Shown: positions 31,010 through 43,081 of the stretch, piece after piece
Layout of the letters: each line of letters starts with the position of its first letter
Position numbering within the stretch: position 1 is the stretch's first letter
NCBI GenBank assembly: GCA_023846275.1
Contig: CM043868.1
Span: 21,446,755-21,510,754 of the forward strand
Direction: 5' to 3'
DNA: 64,000 nucleotides
Source: Vanilla planifolia
Taxonomy: Eukaryota > Streptophyta > Magnoliopsida > Asparagales > Orchidaceae
Notes under the pieces: generated by a model
What the model saw: the letters and a program-made list of their open reading frames with translations, nothing else
The model's database searches: none
Told to the model about the DNA's origin: nothing
Translations under genes and position numbers: made by a program

Positions 31010-31802
31010 TTAAATCATAAAATTTTAAGTTTTCTAAAAACATGTATATCTACTTTATTATAAATATGTAAGATGTTTTCAGATATGCATAGATTTATGA
31101 CCTAAATATTTAAAATTTAAATTTAATTTTAAATAATTTATATTTTAGTTGTACTTATTTTAATATGTTAGAATTTAGTATTTTATTTTTATCACCTTTT
31201 TTTCATTATTCTATGATATTTTGGTAATTCTAAGAGACTTTTAGGAGAGATATAAATAGCGCAAGTAGAAGAATACACCTTATTTTGTGACCAAAAAGTG
31301 CTTAACAGCTTTAGGTGTCATTTGGTCATTGGAAGGTTTTCAAGTGTGCTTTTATTCTCAAGATTATTGTCAAGGTTTAAAATTTATATATCATAGTTTT
31401 TTAATTCTTTCATTCAACTTAGTACTCTTTATTGTTGGCACTCTATATGATCTATCTCGATTGGGATAGATAAATGGGCTATATTTACTCTATGATGAGA
31501 TTATGACGTACATTTGATTTTTTTTTGTTCTTAGTCACAACTTGCACCTTACTTATACTCTCACCTAGCATCTTTATAGTTGGAAAAAATTATATTAACT
31601 TCTTTATGTTGACTAGAAAGATTACTATTATTATGTGCAATATTATATATTCCAACTTTATCAACTATTCTTCACAAAGATTAACATAAATTAAAGAAAT
31701 GACTCATTGTTACAATAGAAAATAATGAACAATCCTTCAATTGAAGATCACCAATCTTCTTGTTTTCCTCTTACCAATCAAAGTCCAAAAATTTGCATCA
31801 TA
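31010..31802 (+). repeat. Tandem duplication D, unit 2 (~800 bp)
   Basis: Second, diverged unit of the duplication described for 30125-30985, separated by about 25 bp. Both end at CCAAAAATTTGCATCATA. Indels account for the length difference. No protein function can be inferred from the shared short open frames. Confidence 0.75.
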
Positions 31803-32824
31803 AGATAAAATCCACCACAATGCTCCAAGACAGCAATAATAATAAAAATGAAAAAAACAATCACTGTTGATTTTTGCAGATTCTATGCTCATTTATGAGG
31901 TTTGTTAGCAATCATAGTCCTTAAATGGGAAATGTGTTATGAAAGACCAGACAAAAACTCTCCTCAATCCACAATGGACCGAATCCAACCATATTGTCTA
32001 TCTTTGGCTAAAATAGTGAACCATGGCTTCATCATGCAGCCCATGAGTCACTTATGTGCACCATTTCTTTGAGAACTTCAAAAGGTAAACCAAAAACATA
32101 GTTAAAAATGATGAACTTACCAAACGCAGACACCTATTCCAAAGGCTCCATAAGATTCTTCCTTCTATTAAGACTATGTGATCTTCTAAGCAAAACTATA
32201 TATTAGCTAATTCGCTTGAACTAAAAAGTTTTTCTATTATTTGGCTTTCTACCTTTGAAAAGAGAGAATCTATCATAGATTTGACCTTCCGTATCATCGT
32301 TTCAACCATGAGTGACATATTAATGCCTACAGTTGTGAAGCCCCGAATCACTTTTGAGAATGTCGCTTGATGCAATATTTGTTGACGACCAGAGCCTCCA
32401 ATCTTTAGCATTCACGCCAACTGTTCTGTTCCTTTGTGCAGTGGATGCATCACCCACTTGATCGTCAATAATGCTAATGTTTCTTCTCAAGCAACATTAC
32501 TACTTGATTTTTTTTTTTTCCCTTATTTCTCAAAACATCATCGGTCATTACAAAGGAACCACAGATGCACCATGAAAAACTAGTACAACAGTGCATAGGG
32601 TGGAATGTAACCCTTTGATCGGCTTTGGATTTCGTGCAGCTGGTCATCTTTTCCACTTCACAACGAGATCCATGCACTCCGATGACACGAGGACCACCTA
32701 CACCAGCAAACAATGTTATGCGACACTTTGCGATGACATGCAAAGGGAGACAAACGAAACGCCTGCCCCCATAACTCGCCGCCATTCCACCAACAAAAAC
32801 CATATACGTTATCTCCTTCCATTA
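31803..32824. other. Upstream region of the zinc-finger gene, less AT-rich
   Basis: Composition rises above the surrounding desert. On the minus strand, open frames run 32196-32411 and 32474-32803, but neither resembles a family I know. One frame (about 32250-32411) reads plausibly as protein (FSKVIRGFTTVGINMSLMVE). This could be promoter sequence or a gene relic; no function is assigned. Confidence 0.35.
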
Positions 32825-32852
32825 ATATATGTATATATATATATATATATAT
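32825..32852. promoter_or_regulatory. (TA)n tract at TATA-box position of the TZF gene
   Basis: A TA dinucleotide run ends about 46 bases before the zinc-finger start codon. It supplies many TATATA matches where a TATA box would be expected, if the leader is short. Regulatory use is inference. Confidence 0.4.
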
Positions 32853-32897
32853 GTACACACCCAAACAAGTAACACAGCTCGCAGGTGTTCATAATAT

Positions 32898-33491
32898 ATG
32901 AATATGAGAATGGAGATAGAATTAACGGAGCTGATCGTCCGCCTCGCCGGCCACGATGCGATGTTAAGGGCTGCGGCGATGGACGAGTTCCTGATGTATA
33001 CCTACAAGGTGCGGCGGTGCCCGAAGACGCGGAGCCACGACTGGACCTACTGCCCGTACGCCCACCGAGGGGAGAAGGCGCGGCGGCGGGACCCGAGGAA
33101 GTTCCCCTATCACGGCATAGCGTGTCCGGAGTTCCGACATGCGGGCGAGTGCCGGCGCGGACAGAACTGCGAGTACGCGCACGGGGTGTTCGAGTTCTGG
33201 CTGCACCCCACGCGGTACCGAACACGGCTGTGCGAAGCTGGGCTCATGTGCCCGCGTCGGGTCTGCTTCTTCGCCCACTCGCCGGAAGAGCTGCGCCCGG
33301 AGGTGATCCATGACTGCTTCAGATGCGAGCTCCGGGGCCACACCGTCGGCGTCGGAAGGGCAGTTGATGACGTTGTGGGTCCTTGCTGTGCTAAGCCAGC
33401 CTGTTGCCTGGGTGGTGTTGGGGTAGAGAGGGGCGAGGAGGATGGGCTCGAGATGCCGGATATTGAATGGGTTGTTGACCTGGTGAAGTGA
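32898..33491 (+). CDS. Compact RR-TZF CCCH zinc-finger protein (197 aa)
   Basis: Plant-specific arginine-rich tandem CCCH zinc-finger protein; relatives bind AU-rich RNA, sit in P-bodies or stress granules and modulate ABA, GA, stress or seed responses. Seen here: [13 protein letters not shown] (29-41), then the RR motif C41-X5-H47-X4-C52-X3-H56 and [12 protein letters not shown]. Finger 1 is C76-X8-C85-X5-C91-X3-H95. A 16-residue linker follows, then finger 2, C112-X5-C118-X4-C123-X3-H127, followed by EELRPE. All metal ligands are present. The C-terminus [11 protein letters not shown] resembles the PDVSWVxSLVK motif I recall from relatives. Only 28 residues precede the core and about 70 follow, so it is shorter than most members. 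Intronless and GC-rich, as usual for the family. ATG codons occur at positions 1, 3 and 5; the first is chosen because no upstream in-frame ATG was seen. Confidence 0.95.
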   Translation: MNMRMEIELTELIVRLAGHDAMLRAAAMDEFLMYTYKVRRCPKTRSHDWTYCPYAHRGEKARRRDPRKFPYHGIACPEFRHAGECRRGQNCEYAHGVFEFWLHPTRYRTRLCEAGLMCPRRVCFFAHSPEELRPEVIHDCFRCELRGHTVGVGRAVDDVVGPCCAKPACCLGGVGVERGEEDGLEMPDIEWVVDLVK

Positions 33492-36400
33492 TCGGCTTAT
33501 TTGGGTCGCTATTTATCTGCAATTAGGGTAGAACTCGATGAGTGATTCAGGAGAAACCGTACAACTAATCATGGAGAAAACTCCAATCATGTTCACTCGT
33601 ACCTAATTTGTTCATATATTGGAGTAGCAGACATAAAACACCGTAACTTTCCTCTGGTTTTGTAACCAAACCAAGATTGAGAGATGAACACAGATCTAAA
33701 CTTAATGAGCCTACCTATGGCCCATCAGAGACGATGAAATTGGTTTGTCAATGGTCAAACCCAGTGTGTCATGTAGGTATAATGTAACGTTAAGACAATA
33801 CTTGTTGACTTGACTTCTGATGTTGACATTTTGGCTGTGACCTCTTCTTAATCGGAAGACCCGCATAGTAGTCGGCATTCAAAATGCCCACTTCCTTTGG
33901 TAAGATGGCATGAAAAAAAAATATTATTTTAAATTAACTTAGAAATCTTAGATGTGAATAAATCTTGACAAAAGTATTTAGATATTTATTGTAAATATTA
34001 AAATATATGCTATGCAAGTAACGATTGTAATAGTCAAAAGGTTTTAAAAGCCTTAGAAAACAAAAAATCAGATCATAGGTTCTTCTAATCCAACAGTTCA
34101 AGTGAAGTCTAGAAAATCATCTTTTTATTTCGTTTTTTGTTGACGAAACACTTTAAAGATTATATTTGATTAATATTTAAACGTGACAAAATTTTATTGT
34201 TTTAAAAAGTTTAATATTTAAATATGATAAAATTTAACTGTTTTACTATTTAACAAATTGAAGTACTCTACATAACATGCATGTTTTCTCCAAAATTTTA
34301 TTTTTAATTAAATCTGTAGAAAATCAAATTATAACAAAATAAAATCATATTTAATTGTTAACTTACTAGTTTTCTTCATAGTTCAACAATTCTTATCTAG
34401 TTTTTCAAAGTTTTTCTCGAACATCATAAACTCCTTTTCCTAAACTCCTTTTCCTTGTTTTTCTATTCATCTCGACTAACCCAAGCTCAAAAGAGGATCT
34501 TTTGATATCTAGAAAACAAAGAGTTTTAAGTGGTAATTAAATCATAATGATCCTAATATGTATATAATCAACTAAGGCTAATGATGATTTATCTCCTTAT
34601 CTAACTCATTTAACTTGTTTATTTATTATTTTAAATAAATTTATAACTAATTTACTTAGTTTTTAAAAATTTAAAATAAATTATAATTAGAATAATATCA
34701 AAGAAGATATTTAAAAAATATTTTTTACTTAAATTATTTTTTTATTCAAAATACAAACTCTGTTTACTATAAAAATAATTTAAATTTTATTATATATTAT
34801 TATCACAACAAGGTATTATGTAAATAAAATTTAAGACTGTTATAATCAAAGTTTATAAAATATTTTTATATAGAATGAAGTAAACTTAAGATAACATTTG
34901 GAGCCTTGAGAAATGTTGTAGTTAAACTAGATTCATGCTTATGATGATGCTTCAAAGCAATGTGTTCGTTGTCTAAAATGACAAAAAAATATCTTGTAGA
35001 AGATGCTTATCTTATTCAATAAAGTTTTTGTTCAAAGGACTTTAGAAATAAACATGGTTGAATGTATCTGACCATTGGAGATGTAAACTATCATCCATAT
35101 TAAGTTTATTAAGAGATAAGTGTGGATAACCATATCATTGTGGTTACAAACTTTTCTTACACATGGTGGATAAAAAAGAACTCTCATGATCTTTATTTTG
35201 ATAGACAAAGAGACTAATCAATCCAATGTTTTTAGTTTCATCAATATCTACATCATATTTGACATATCTATGTTGTTGGTAAATAAGCAAAAGAGATGCT
35301 TAGCACCCCTTACTATGAAGGAGAATAATATTTTTTTGTCCTAATTGAACTATATTTAACAATTGCAGTATTACTCGGTAGATCATTGCAAGTATACGAT
35401 CTTCATCCTACATTATATGCATGATATGGTTCAAGATTGATATATAGCATGCTTGTATTAAGTCGATGTGAGATATGCTTAGTATAATACCCTAACATCT
35501 TGGTTTATTAGATTAGTGGAGTAAGTGGATGCTTGCATGTTTAACATGGCTAAGATATGTAGTGTTGGACAACAACATGAGTAATTATATAGACTCAAGC
35601 ATAATTGTTCATGATTATTATATTTGTTCATTATCCTCTTTGTACTTTTTTCTCTGTCAATGATTTTTTTAAGAAAAGTACATGTTAGGAATCAAAGCTA
35701 CTTCATATAGGCTAATGGTCTTCTACTTGTAGTATGCTAAAATGAAGTATCATTCTTCACTTCTTATGAAACGACTAAATTTGTCATAAACATGCTATAG
35801 AATTGCTATTGTTTGTTTGATTAGAAAATCTATGCTACCCAAGTATAAGATTATTTTTAATAGATATAGTCCTTGTAAATAACAAAAAATGTTGCATAAC
35901 TTTCAAAAGGTAGATAGAAGGTCATTATATAAGGTATTTCTTTTGAGCAAGCAATTAATATTTTTTAATTTTTAGCAGATTATCTTTGTTATTGATCTCA
36001 CATAATTTTCAAGCAGAGAATCCATTATTACTACTCTTGTTGAATAGGTGATCTTAGTGAGTTACATGTTGATATCATTGTCAATGTATGCTATAGTCCC
36101 CCTCGTGTATCTTTATGTGTGTCATTTATACTACTAAGAAGCTTAATTACAATTTTTTATAATGGATATATGCTTGTCTCATGTCTTATTATGCATCATG
36201 GGAGAATATTTCTATGTATAAAGCTGCATGTGGTTTGGTGATGCACACAACCTTTAATTGTGTGGAGAGGCCCTTGTGGCCAAGTTCAATTAGAAATATG
36301 AAATTTACATTTGCAACTAAGATTGTTAGATCCACATATGCTAATAGGATTTGCATATGATTGATAGGTCAGTGGGTCGAAATGATCAATAATAGAAATA

Positions 36401-38369
36401 TATGGTTGATGGGACAATTAGACAAAATTATTGTTTTATAATCATTAGATCTCCGTTGTTGCTTTTGGTTTGTGACCTATTTTTTATTACATTAGGACAT
36501 GCCTCCCTTCTTTTATCATAATGTGTTTGATGTTAGTTAATATCTTGTTCAACATAAGATAGTTTGAGGTTTTTTTTATAATTTTTTTTTCATTTGGATC
36601 AAATACATAAGTTGACGAGATAAGATCATGTTTATTTATGTCATTATTGAGTAGGGGAGTACCTTTATTTATAGGATATATTCTCTATGCTATGTGGGCA
36701 AGTTTTCAAGAACCTCATAGTGTTAGAGGCTTTAGGGGCAATCTTAATTGCTTTTGTTTCATTGGATGTTGTCCTATATTGTTGTACTGATGTGAGTGTG
36801 AATTATCATATTGAGAAGGATTTTGATTATACTATTGTCATTTATTAGCTCGTTGTGATAGCACTTTTGTACCTTTAGATTCTCACGTTTGTTCTCTTTG
36901 TATTATGAGAGCATTCTTGACTTTTTTACTATCATTGTCTTGAAGAACCTTCAAACTAGCAAACTCATCTATGCCATCATTGTTATTTTTTTGATTTTGT
37001 AGGCCTATAATTCAAAAATACATGGGATTCCCATATTACTCTTTCTCAATAATTATGGCATTCATCTCGAGCTTGTCGCTCCCTTTGGCCCATTTAAAAT
37101 TCACTCTTATATGAAGGTCTAAAATGATATTTCATATCACAACATGAGTCATTCCTTTGATAACTTTTGTTATTATAAATTTTAATAGTTTTTAAAACAT
37201 TATAGATTTATTAGTTATGATATTGTACATTTTATACCATTGAAACATAATTCATTAAAAGATCACTTGTTCTTGACCACCAAATACATTTATGATGACG
37301 TTCAATGTTCTTTTGACTCAATTACTCATTTATCTTTTTTAGAGTTTTGGTTCGACATGTGTTTGCCATTTTGTGAATCATGTCACGATGTTTTTTTTAT
37401 CAGCATAATCAAATTGTTTGATTTCTTTTTGAATAAATAGATATCTCCCATAGCTGCTTTTTGTGCCATCCTTAATACCATCATGCAAACATTAAGTAGA
37501 GCCCTCCATAAACCTAAATGATATATAAAATTTAAATTAATATTTTAAAAGTTTTATTGGGCTTACAAATAGGTTCATGAGGCACATGCAACTGGCTAAA
37601 TTAATATACCATCCTCTTCGTCATGCATTCACTTTAGTTTATTTTGGCCTATGGTGTGCGATACTAACATGGGCAGCATTGATGGGTCATGTACTCATTT
37701 TCCAAAGTCGAGTCAACTCAAACAGCACGCTTAATTAATATGCAAATCGTTACGATGAAAAGCATGACATTTTATTGCGTGCGTGACTATGATGTAATTA
37801 TTTAAATCATGTGACGAAGTTAATTATGGTTTGACACGTATTTTTTTCATTGCTTCTTTGGTTTACTATTAACTCTGGTGTTTTATTCGGCGGTTATTGA
37901 CAGTTATTTTTTCAAGTTTTTTCAAAAAATATTTTGTAGTGCATCATTAATAGCCGATTTTTACAAAGTATTTATATTTGATGCCTTGGAAAAATTATAT
38001 TTAACTTATTACCACTCATTTTGATATTTTTACATCACATTTCTCCATGCATTTAGTTATCAAAGTTTGCATATAGAATATTTTTTCTTGGTGATTCTCA
38101 TCATAGTTGATTTTTTTTGTGACAAAATCTTTATAAAAGTGTTAAATATTGTAATTATGATATTATAGTATTAGATCGTGATGTTTTTCTTAAATGTTTA
38201 AAATGTGATAGTTTATAATGATTTAAGACTATTATAAAGGAATAATTTTTAATGACTTCAAAAATAAATTATTTAATTAGTACATAATTTTTAGTAAAAA
38301 TATTGAATTGTCGTATCATATCTCATCATCATAAGTCTCGATTCTGTGAATTATATGATCCTATCTTTG
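33492..38369. other. AT-rich intergenic stretch, probable transposon debris
   Basis: No intact gene. From about 34900 to 37500 the sequence is somewhat less AT-rich and reads as fragments of broken frames on the plus strand (for example 37240-37440), but I could not identify a protein family. GTCGATGTGAGAT near 35460 echoes the LTR-like motif at 20573. Confidence 0.45.
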
Positions 38370-38391
38370 TGTACCGTTAGGGAGTGAAAAT

Positions 38392-38790
38392 ATCATAATT
38401 ACTAAGTCTTTTTTATAATACTAATTTTTTGTGTTGAAGGGGAACGAGACACAAAATGTTGAGCCTAATATCTGAAAAACCCATGATACCTAAAAGTAAA
38501 GTATCTTATAATTATTAAGTCTTATTTTATAATGTCAACTTCTTAAGTTGACAGCAAACAATCACTCGCAATGTCAGAAGTCGATCTCAAAGTACTCATG
38601 ACACCAAAAATTCAATTATATCATAATAATTAAGTTTCGATAACATATATTGACAATGAAAGAGACATTTGAAATATTAGAACATCATCTTTGAGTACCC
38701 ATAAATTCTAGAGTAAAGTATTTTATCATTACTAAATCAATACCTCTGTATGTCATGACTCCATTTTCACGGACAACACAAGAGGTAATG
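38392..38790. repeat. 103-112-bp tandem modules inside family A copy 2
   Basis: Four modules start at about 38392, 38496, 38608 and 38711, each opening with AGT(A/G)AA(A)GTAT-like sequence and ATTA(C/T)TAAGTC and closing with CCATGA(T/C)ACC-like sequence. Spacing of 104, 112 and 103 bp compares with 117 bp in copy 1. Confidence 0.7.
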
Positions 38791-38931
38791 TATGCCACAT
38801 TGATAAGATCATTGTCTAATGGGATCTTATTTTTCTCATGTTATATTAGTATATTTTGTATCGTTTTATTTTATTTTATCATATATTCAGATTTTTAGTA
38901 TAATAAATTATGCAACTATACATATGTAATT

Positions 38932-38954
38932 ACACACACACACACACACACACA
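38932..38954. repeat. (AC)n microsatellite
   Basis: Pure AC run of 23 bp at the place equivalent to the AC run of family A copy 1. Confidence 0.95.
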
Positions 38955-40751
38955 GCAGTTATCATATAGTGTTATAAAAAATCAAAACTTAAATAAATAA
39001 TTACTATGATATACAATACTCGCATCATTTAATACTTTATAATAATATTAATAAATATTTAAAAAACCCACTTATACAACAGTTAATTGGTCTACATATT
39101 TGACTACTTTAAGATATTTTTTATTACTTTTTCTCTTTTTTTATTGGTTTTAACTACAAAAATTCACATTCGTGCTTATTGACGAAAATTTAATTTTTAT
39201 TATGGAAGCACTTTCTAAAAGTTATACTTAACAAACTATCATCTTTTTATTATTATCATCATATCATTCAAAACTATAAATCCTATCATATTGTACGTCA
39301 AGGGCTTTACAATAGTTGGATCACTATATGATTATCATTTTACAACTCTAATATCACTATCGTATTAGTAAGTCTTAAAACATTTAATGGGTTGTATTAG
39401 GGATTAGATAGATGATCCATAATAAACTTATTTATTAAATAGTTGTACTAGTCTTATTTTCATTTCAAATTATATGAACCATGGTTTAATTAAATTTTTT
39501 ATTTCATGTTGCATGGTATGATATCACATATCATATTGTACGACTCTTACTTGATGCTATTCGGATAATGAATTTTAATATTGATCTCTATTAAGTCATT
39601 AGAAAACATGTCGTATAAGTTCAATCTATGTTTCATGCCTCTTCAATCTATTATTTAATGCACAAAGAAATACATCGAACATATTAATATATTCCACATT
39701 TTATACATGCTTGATAAGCAATATATTTGTAGAGTAAAACAACATATATCATAATTATTTCATATCGTAGCCGTATAATTATAGTTCATGGTATGCATCA
39801 TAATATACAAGTTCGATATAAATACATTACATTAGTACAATACGTACTCATATATGTATATACGATCAGGCGAGCAATCAAACAAGACGATTTATTGGTT
39901 AAGAAGTACAAAGCGTATCACACTATATATTTTTTTCTATAATAGTACGACAACCAACATCTAGTTATGCGTAATACTAATGTGCTCATTATGTCATATT
40001 AATATGACACCCAAGTTACTAAATTGGACAAGTTACTCCATCATATTAGTATGATAAGCTTATTGAATGAGTATTATTCTTTGCTCACAAGTTTGTAATA
40101 CCTAAATAAAAAAGATCTCTAATATATTGTGATGGTTATATTAATACAATAAAATAAACTATCTTCGATCATTATAGTAACAAATTGTAACAACCTCTAA
40201 TCCCTTTCAATCATATACTGAACTTATATATAGATTTTACTTGACGTTTAAATTAAATTATACAAGCTTTGATAAGAAAACTTGAGAAAGATCTTTACTT
40301 TTCTTTCTTATCAGCTTATTTCTTGATTTTTCAATCTCTTTATTTTTCATAAAGGAAAGAATCATATTTATTTTCTTCTTTTTTAAATCTTCTCTCTCTC
40401 TCTCCATCCCTCTTGAAGTTTTAAATGTAGAAATTTAGTTTAGAGTAAATGAGAAGCTTTTTCTCTTACTAAATAAGAGAATTAAAATATACCCATTATT
40501 ATTATTATTATTTTATAAATTCATGAAAATTTTAATTTACTTTTAAAAATTACAAATTATGTATAAAAGAATTATTGACGAAGAGATTTTTGTAATGATA
40601 TGCTTAAATAAACAATTTAGCTACTATAATTTTAGTATATTTTTCGAGACTCTCTTGACATAATGCATTTTTAAATTTTGAATTTGCGTCACTTGTATTT
40701 AGCATATAAATGCTTTGAGATGATGTAAAAATTTAATTAGGTAAGCTATCA

Positions 40752-42982
40752 TATTCAATTAAAAAGAGTTTTTGTCAAATGAGAGGAAGAGAAATAGATA
40801 GTGAGAGATAAAGAAAGATATATAGAGATAGAGAGAGAGAGAGAAAGAAACAAAGGAAGAAGAGGTGAGCTCAAGAAATTTAGCAAAGGTACAATTAAAA
40901 AAAAGAGTGGATGCTGAATATAAGAACTTAGAAATAATAAAAGTGGGGGAGAAAATAGTAAAGTTGACATCAAGTTTCTTATCATTCAATTCTAATTTGT
41001 TTAATCTTTCATATTATTTGTTTGCATTAAGAAGAATCATTAGTTTTATAAAACTCATATCCATCTTTGTTATGCCAAAATACCATCTAGTCATTTGGAT
41101 GTGTGCATCTTTATATATATTAAAAGGTTGCGTATTTTTTATAAGCAATATTACCATATATAGATTATTCATGAAAGATCTAAATTAGTAATTCCAATAA
41201 CATGTCATATAATTTTGATATTTATAAATTTAAACATTTGATATGGTATAATTGTAAGATGAATGATAATTTTCAAAACTTAATATTCCATGAATAATTG
41301 TCTATTTCAAAATCCTTTACTAATTTAACAATATAACTATTTTGTTGTGATTCTCTCTTTACTGAAATAGTGAATTGATTATGAAAAACCATTATAATCA
41401 TTAGTTGTATGGGTATCAAAGGCATTTGCAAAAAAAAAGTCATCAATGTTAGTCATTCCAATTTCATTTTTGTTGTTAAGCATAATGACTTGATCATTCA
41501 TGATATACAATTGTTTTAGTTCATGATGAGGAATAATTTGATTGATTCCATACAATGTAGTAATAAAATATTCTTTTCTTATATCGATATTTTTTTAATT
41601 TCATCAAATAGTCTAAAATATCTATTACTACATGAATTATATGGAAATAAAGTTTTCATTGACTTTTATGATTTTTAACAGAAAAACTCTACATATTTGT
41701 TAAATTCATCTATGTGATCATGTTTCCAATGAAGACTTATTGTTAAATTCATCTAAGGCATCAATCATAATATTCTACAAGCAATGAAAAGCTTTCTTGA
41801 AAAACTATGCCAATTTTTTAAAGGTTGAAGGTTAATATAGAAAATTATTTTAATATAAAGATTATTTTTAATTTTTTTTTATTTGAAAAAAGTTTGGAAA
41901 CATCTGATCCACTTCGTTATGCATTAGAGGGATCAACATTTTTTTTTATTTTTTAATAATAAAATAACCTTGAAATGTGGAATGTGTCAAAACTTTTTCA
42001 AATAATCAGCATACAAAAATTATTATATCGATTATACATCACTTAATTTTAACAATTCAAACAAAATAATTTAAAATTAAGTGTGGAATGATTAATCTTT
42101 TGGATTCCAAATGTATAACAAAGCATTGATACGAAAAATTAATTACACTATATAATTTAATTAAGAGTTTGAAATGTGAAAATTAATCTATCATATTAAT
42201 AATTTTTTAACATGACTTATGTTAGAAACAATACAAGGATAAAAATAACTGAAGAGATAACCTTTTTTCATAGGTAGGGGGTGTAGTGGATAGAAGAGCT
42301 AGATATGTAGTGTTTTTGGGAAGAGAAATGACCATATTGTTTGGTTTGGGATGGCCTTCAATGACAAGTTTTAACATTGGAGATGACGTCCACACATTAG
42401 AAAAGGGTGAAACTTGAAGATAAGTAGAGCAATACTTCTACTCGATAAAAACAAATATGGGATGAGATCTAAGGTTTTGATATTGTGTGATACAACTCAT
42501 ATATAAGTGTAGAATAATTTATGCATTAATTATTTTAACTCTGCTAAAATTTCTTTCAAATTTTCTCTTCAAAGGATAATGAAATTTTTATTCATGTTTT
42601 TTAACTCATTTTTAAAAATCCTTCATAAAAGCTATTTCAAATCAAAATAGCCATAAAACATACCTCATCATCATTTCTATTCCTACATCCATTTTTGTTC
42701 TTACATTTACCTCATAAGCTTCTTCCTAAAATTCATATTCAAAAGATTATACAAGGAATCGCTGTCAAGCATGTATAGTACAGCTAGCGTCCTCGGTCTA
42801 CTGTACATCTTTGTTTTTTCTTTATTATTTGATGGCCATACTTATTAAATGTGGTACAGCAATCTCGTTACTTTATAGTTGGTTTGTTCAAATTCCAAAG
42901 TCAAAGTGCCTTAGCCATTAATGCTTCATGCCGGCAATCAAAATGGCATGAAAAGTACATACTTAGTAGCAAACGGTTGCCC
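40752..42982. other. AT-rich region upstream of the dioxygenase
   Basis: No gene recognised. A purine-rich GA tract occurs at about 40826-40860. The open frames near 40755-41188 come from this low-complexity tract and AT-rich sequence and have no protein-like features. Confidence 0.5.
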
Positions 42983-42990
42983 TTTATAAG
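42983..42990 (+). promoter_or_regulatory. TATA box of the dioxygenase gene
   Basis: TTTATAAG lies in a locally GC-richer context (CCCTTTATAAGCCCC), about 92 bases before the chosen start codon. This is consistent with a transcript start near 43015. Confidence 0.55.
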
Positions 42991-43081
42991 CCCCAACCTG
43001 CGATAAACCGATCCTATCACACACTCATCTTTTATCCCATTGTGTCCTTGTTCCCTATACTGTATAACGAATTCTAAGCTA

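Larger units (their letters stand above)
38370..40751 (+). repeat. Repeat family A, copy 2
   Basis: Same order of landmarks as copy 1: tandem modules (38392-38790), a GTAATGTATGCCACATTGA-like block, an AC run, a CT-rich block with TCTCTTACTAAATAAGAGAA, then TTTAATTAGGTAAGCTATCA ending at 40751. It is probably 5' truncated, because sequence before 38370 does not match copy 1. Confidence 0.65.

Noticed and set aside
30439-31469. Two similar short open frames (62 and 60 codons)
   Set aside because: Their similarity is explained by the tandem DNA duplication; no evidence of coding.
32474-32803. 109-codon minus-strand open frame upstream of the zinc-finger gene
   Set aside because: No recognisable family and the position fits promoter sequence; reported only as a patch to check.
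32809-33343. Open frames overlapping the zinc-finger gene in other frames and on the minus strand
   Set aside because: Only the 32898-33491 frame has the ordered zinc-finger motifs; the others are GC-rich shadows.
40755-41188. Overlapping open frames near the GA-rich tract
   Set aside because: Low-complexity serine/leucine runs produced by the purine/pyrimidine tract.
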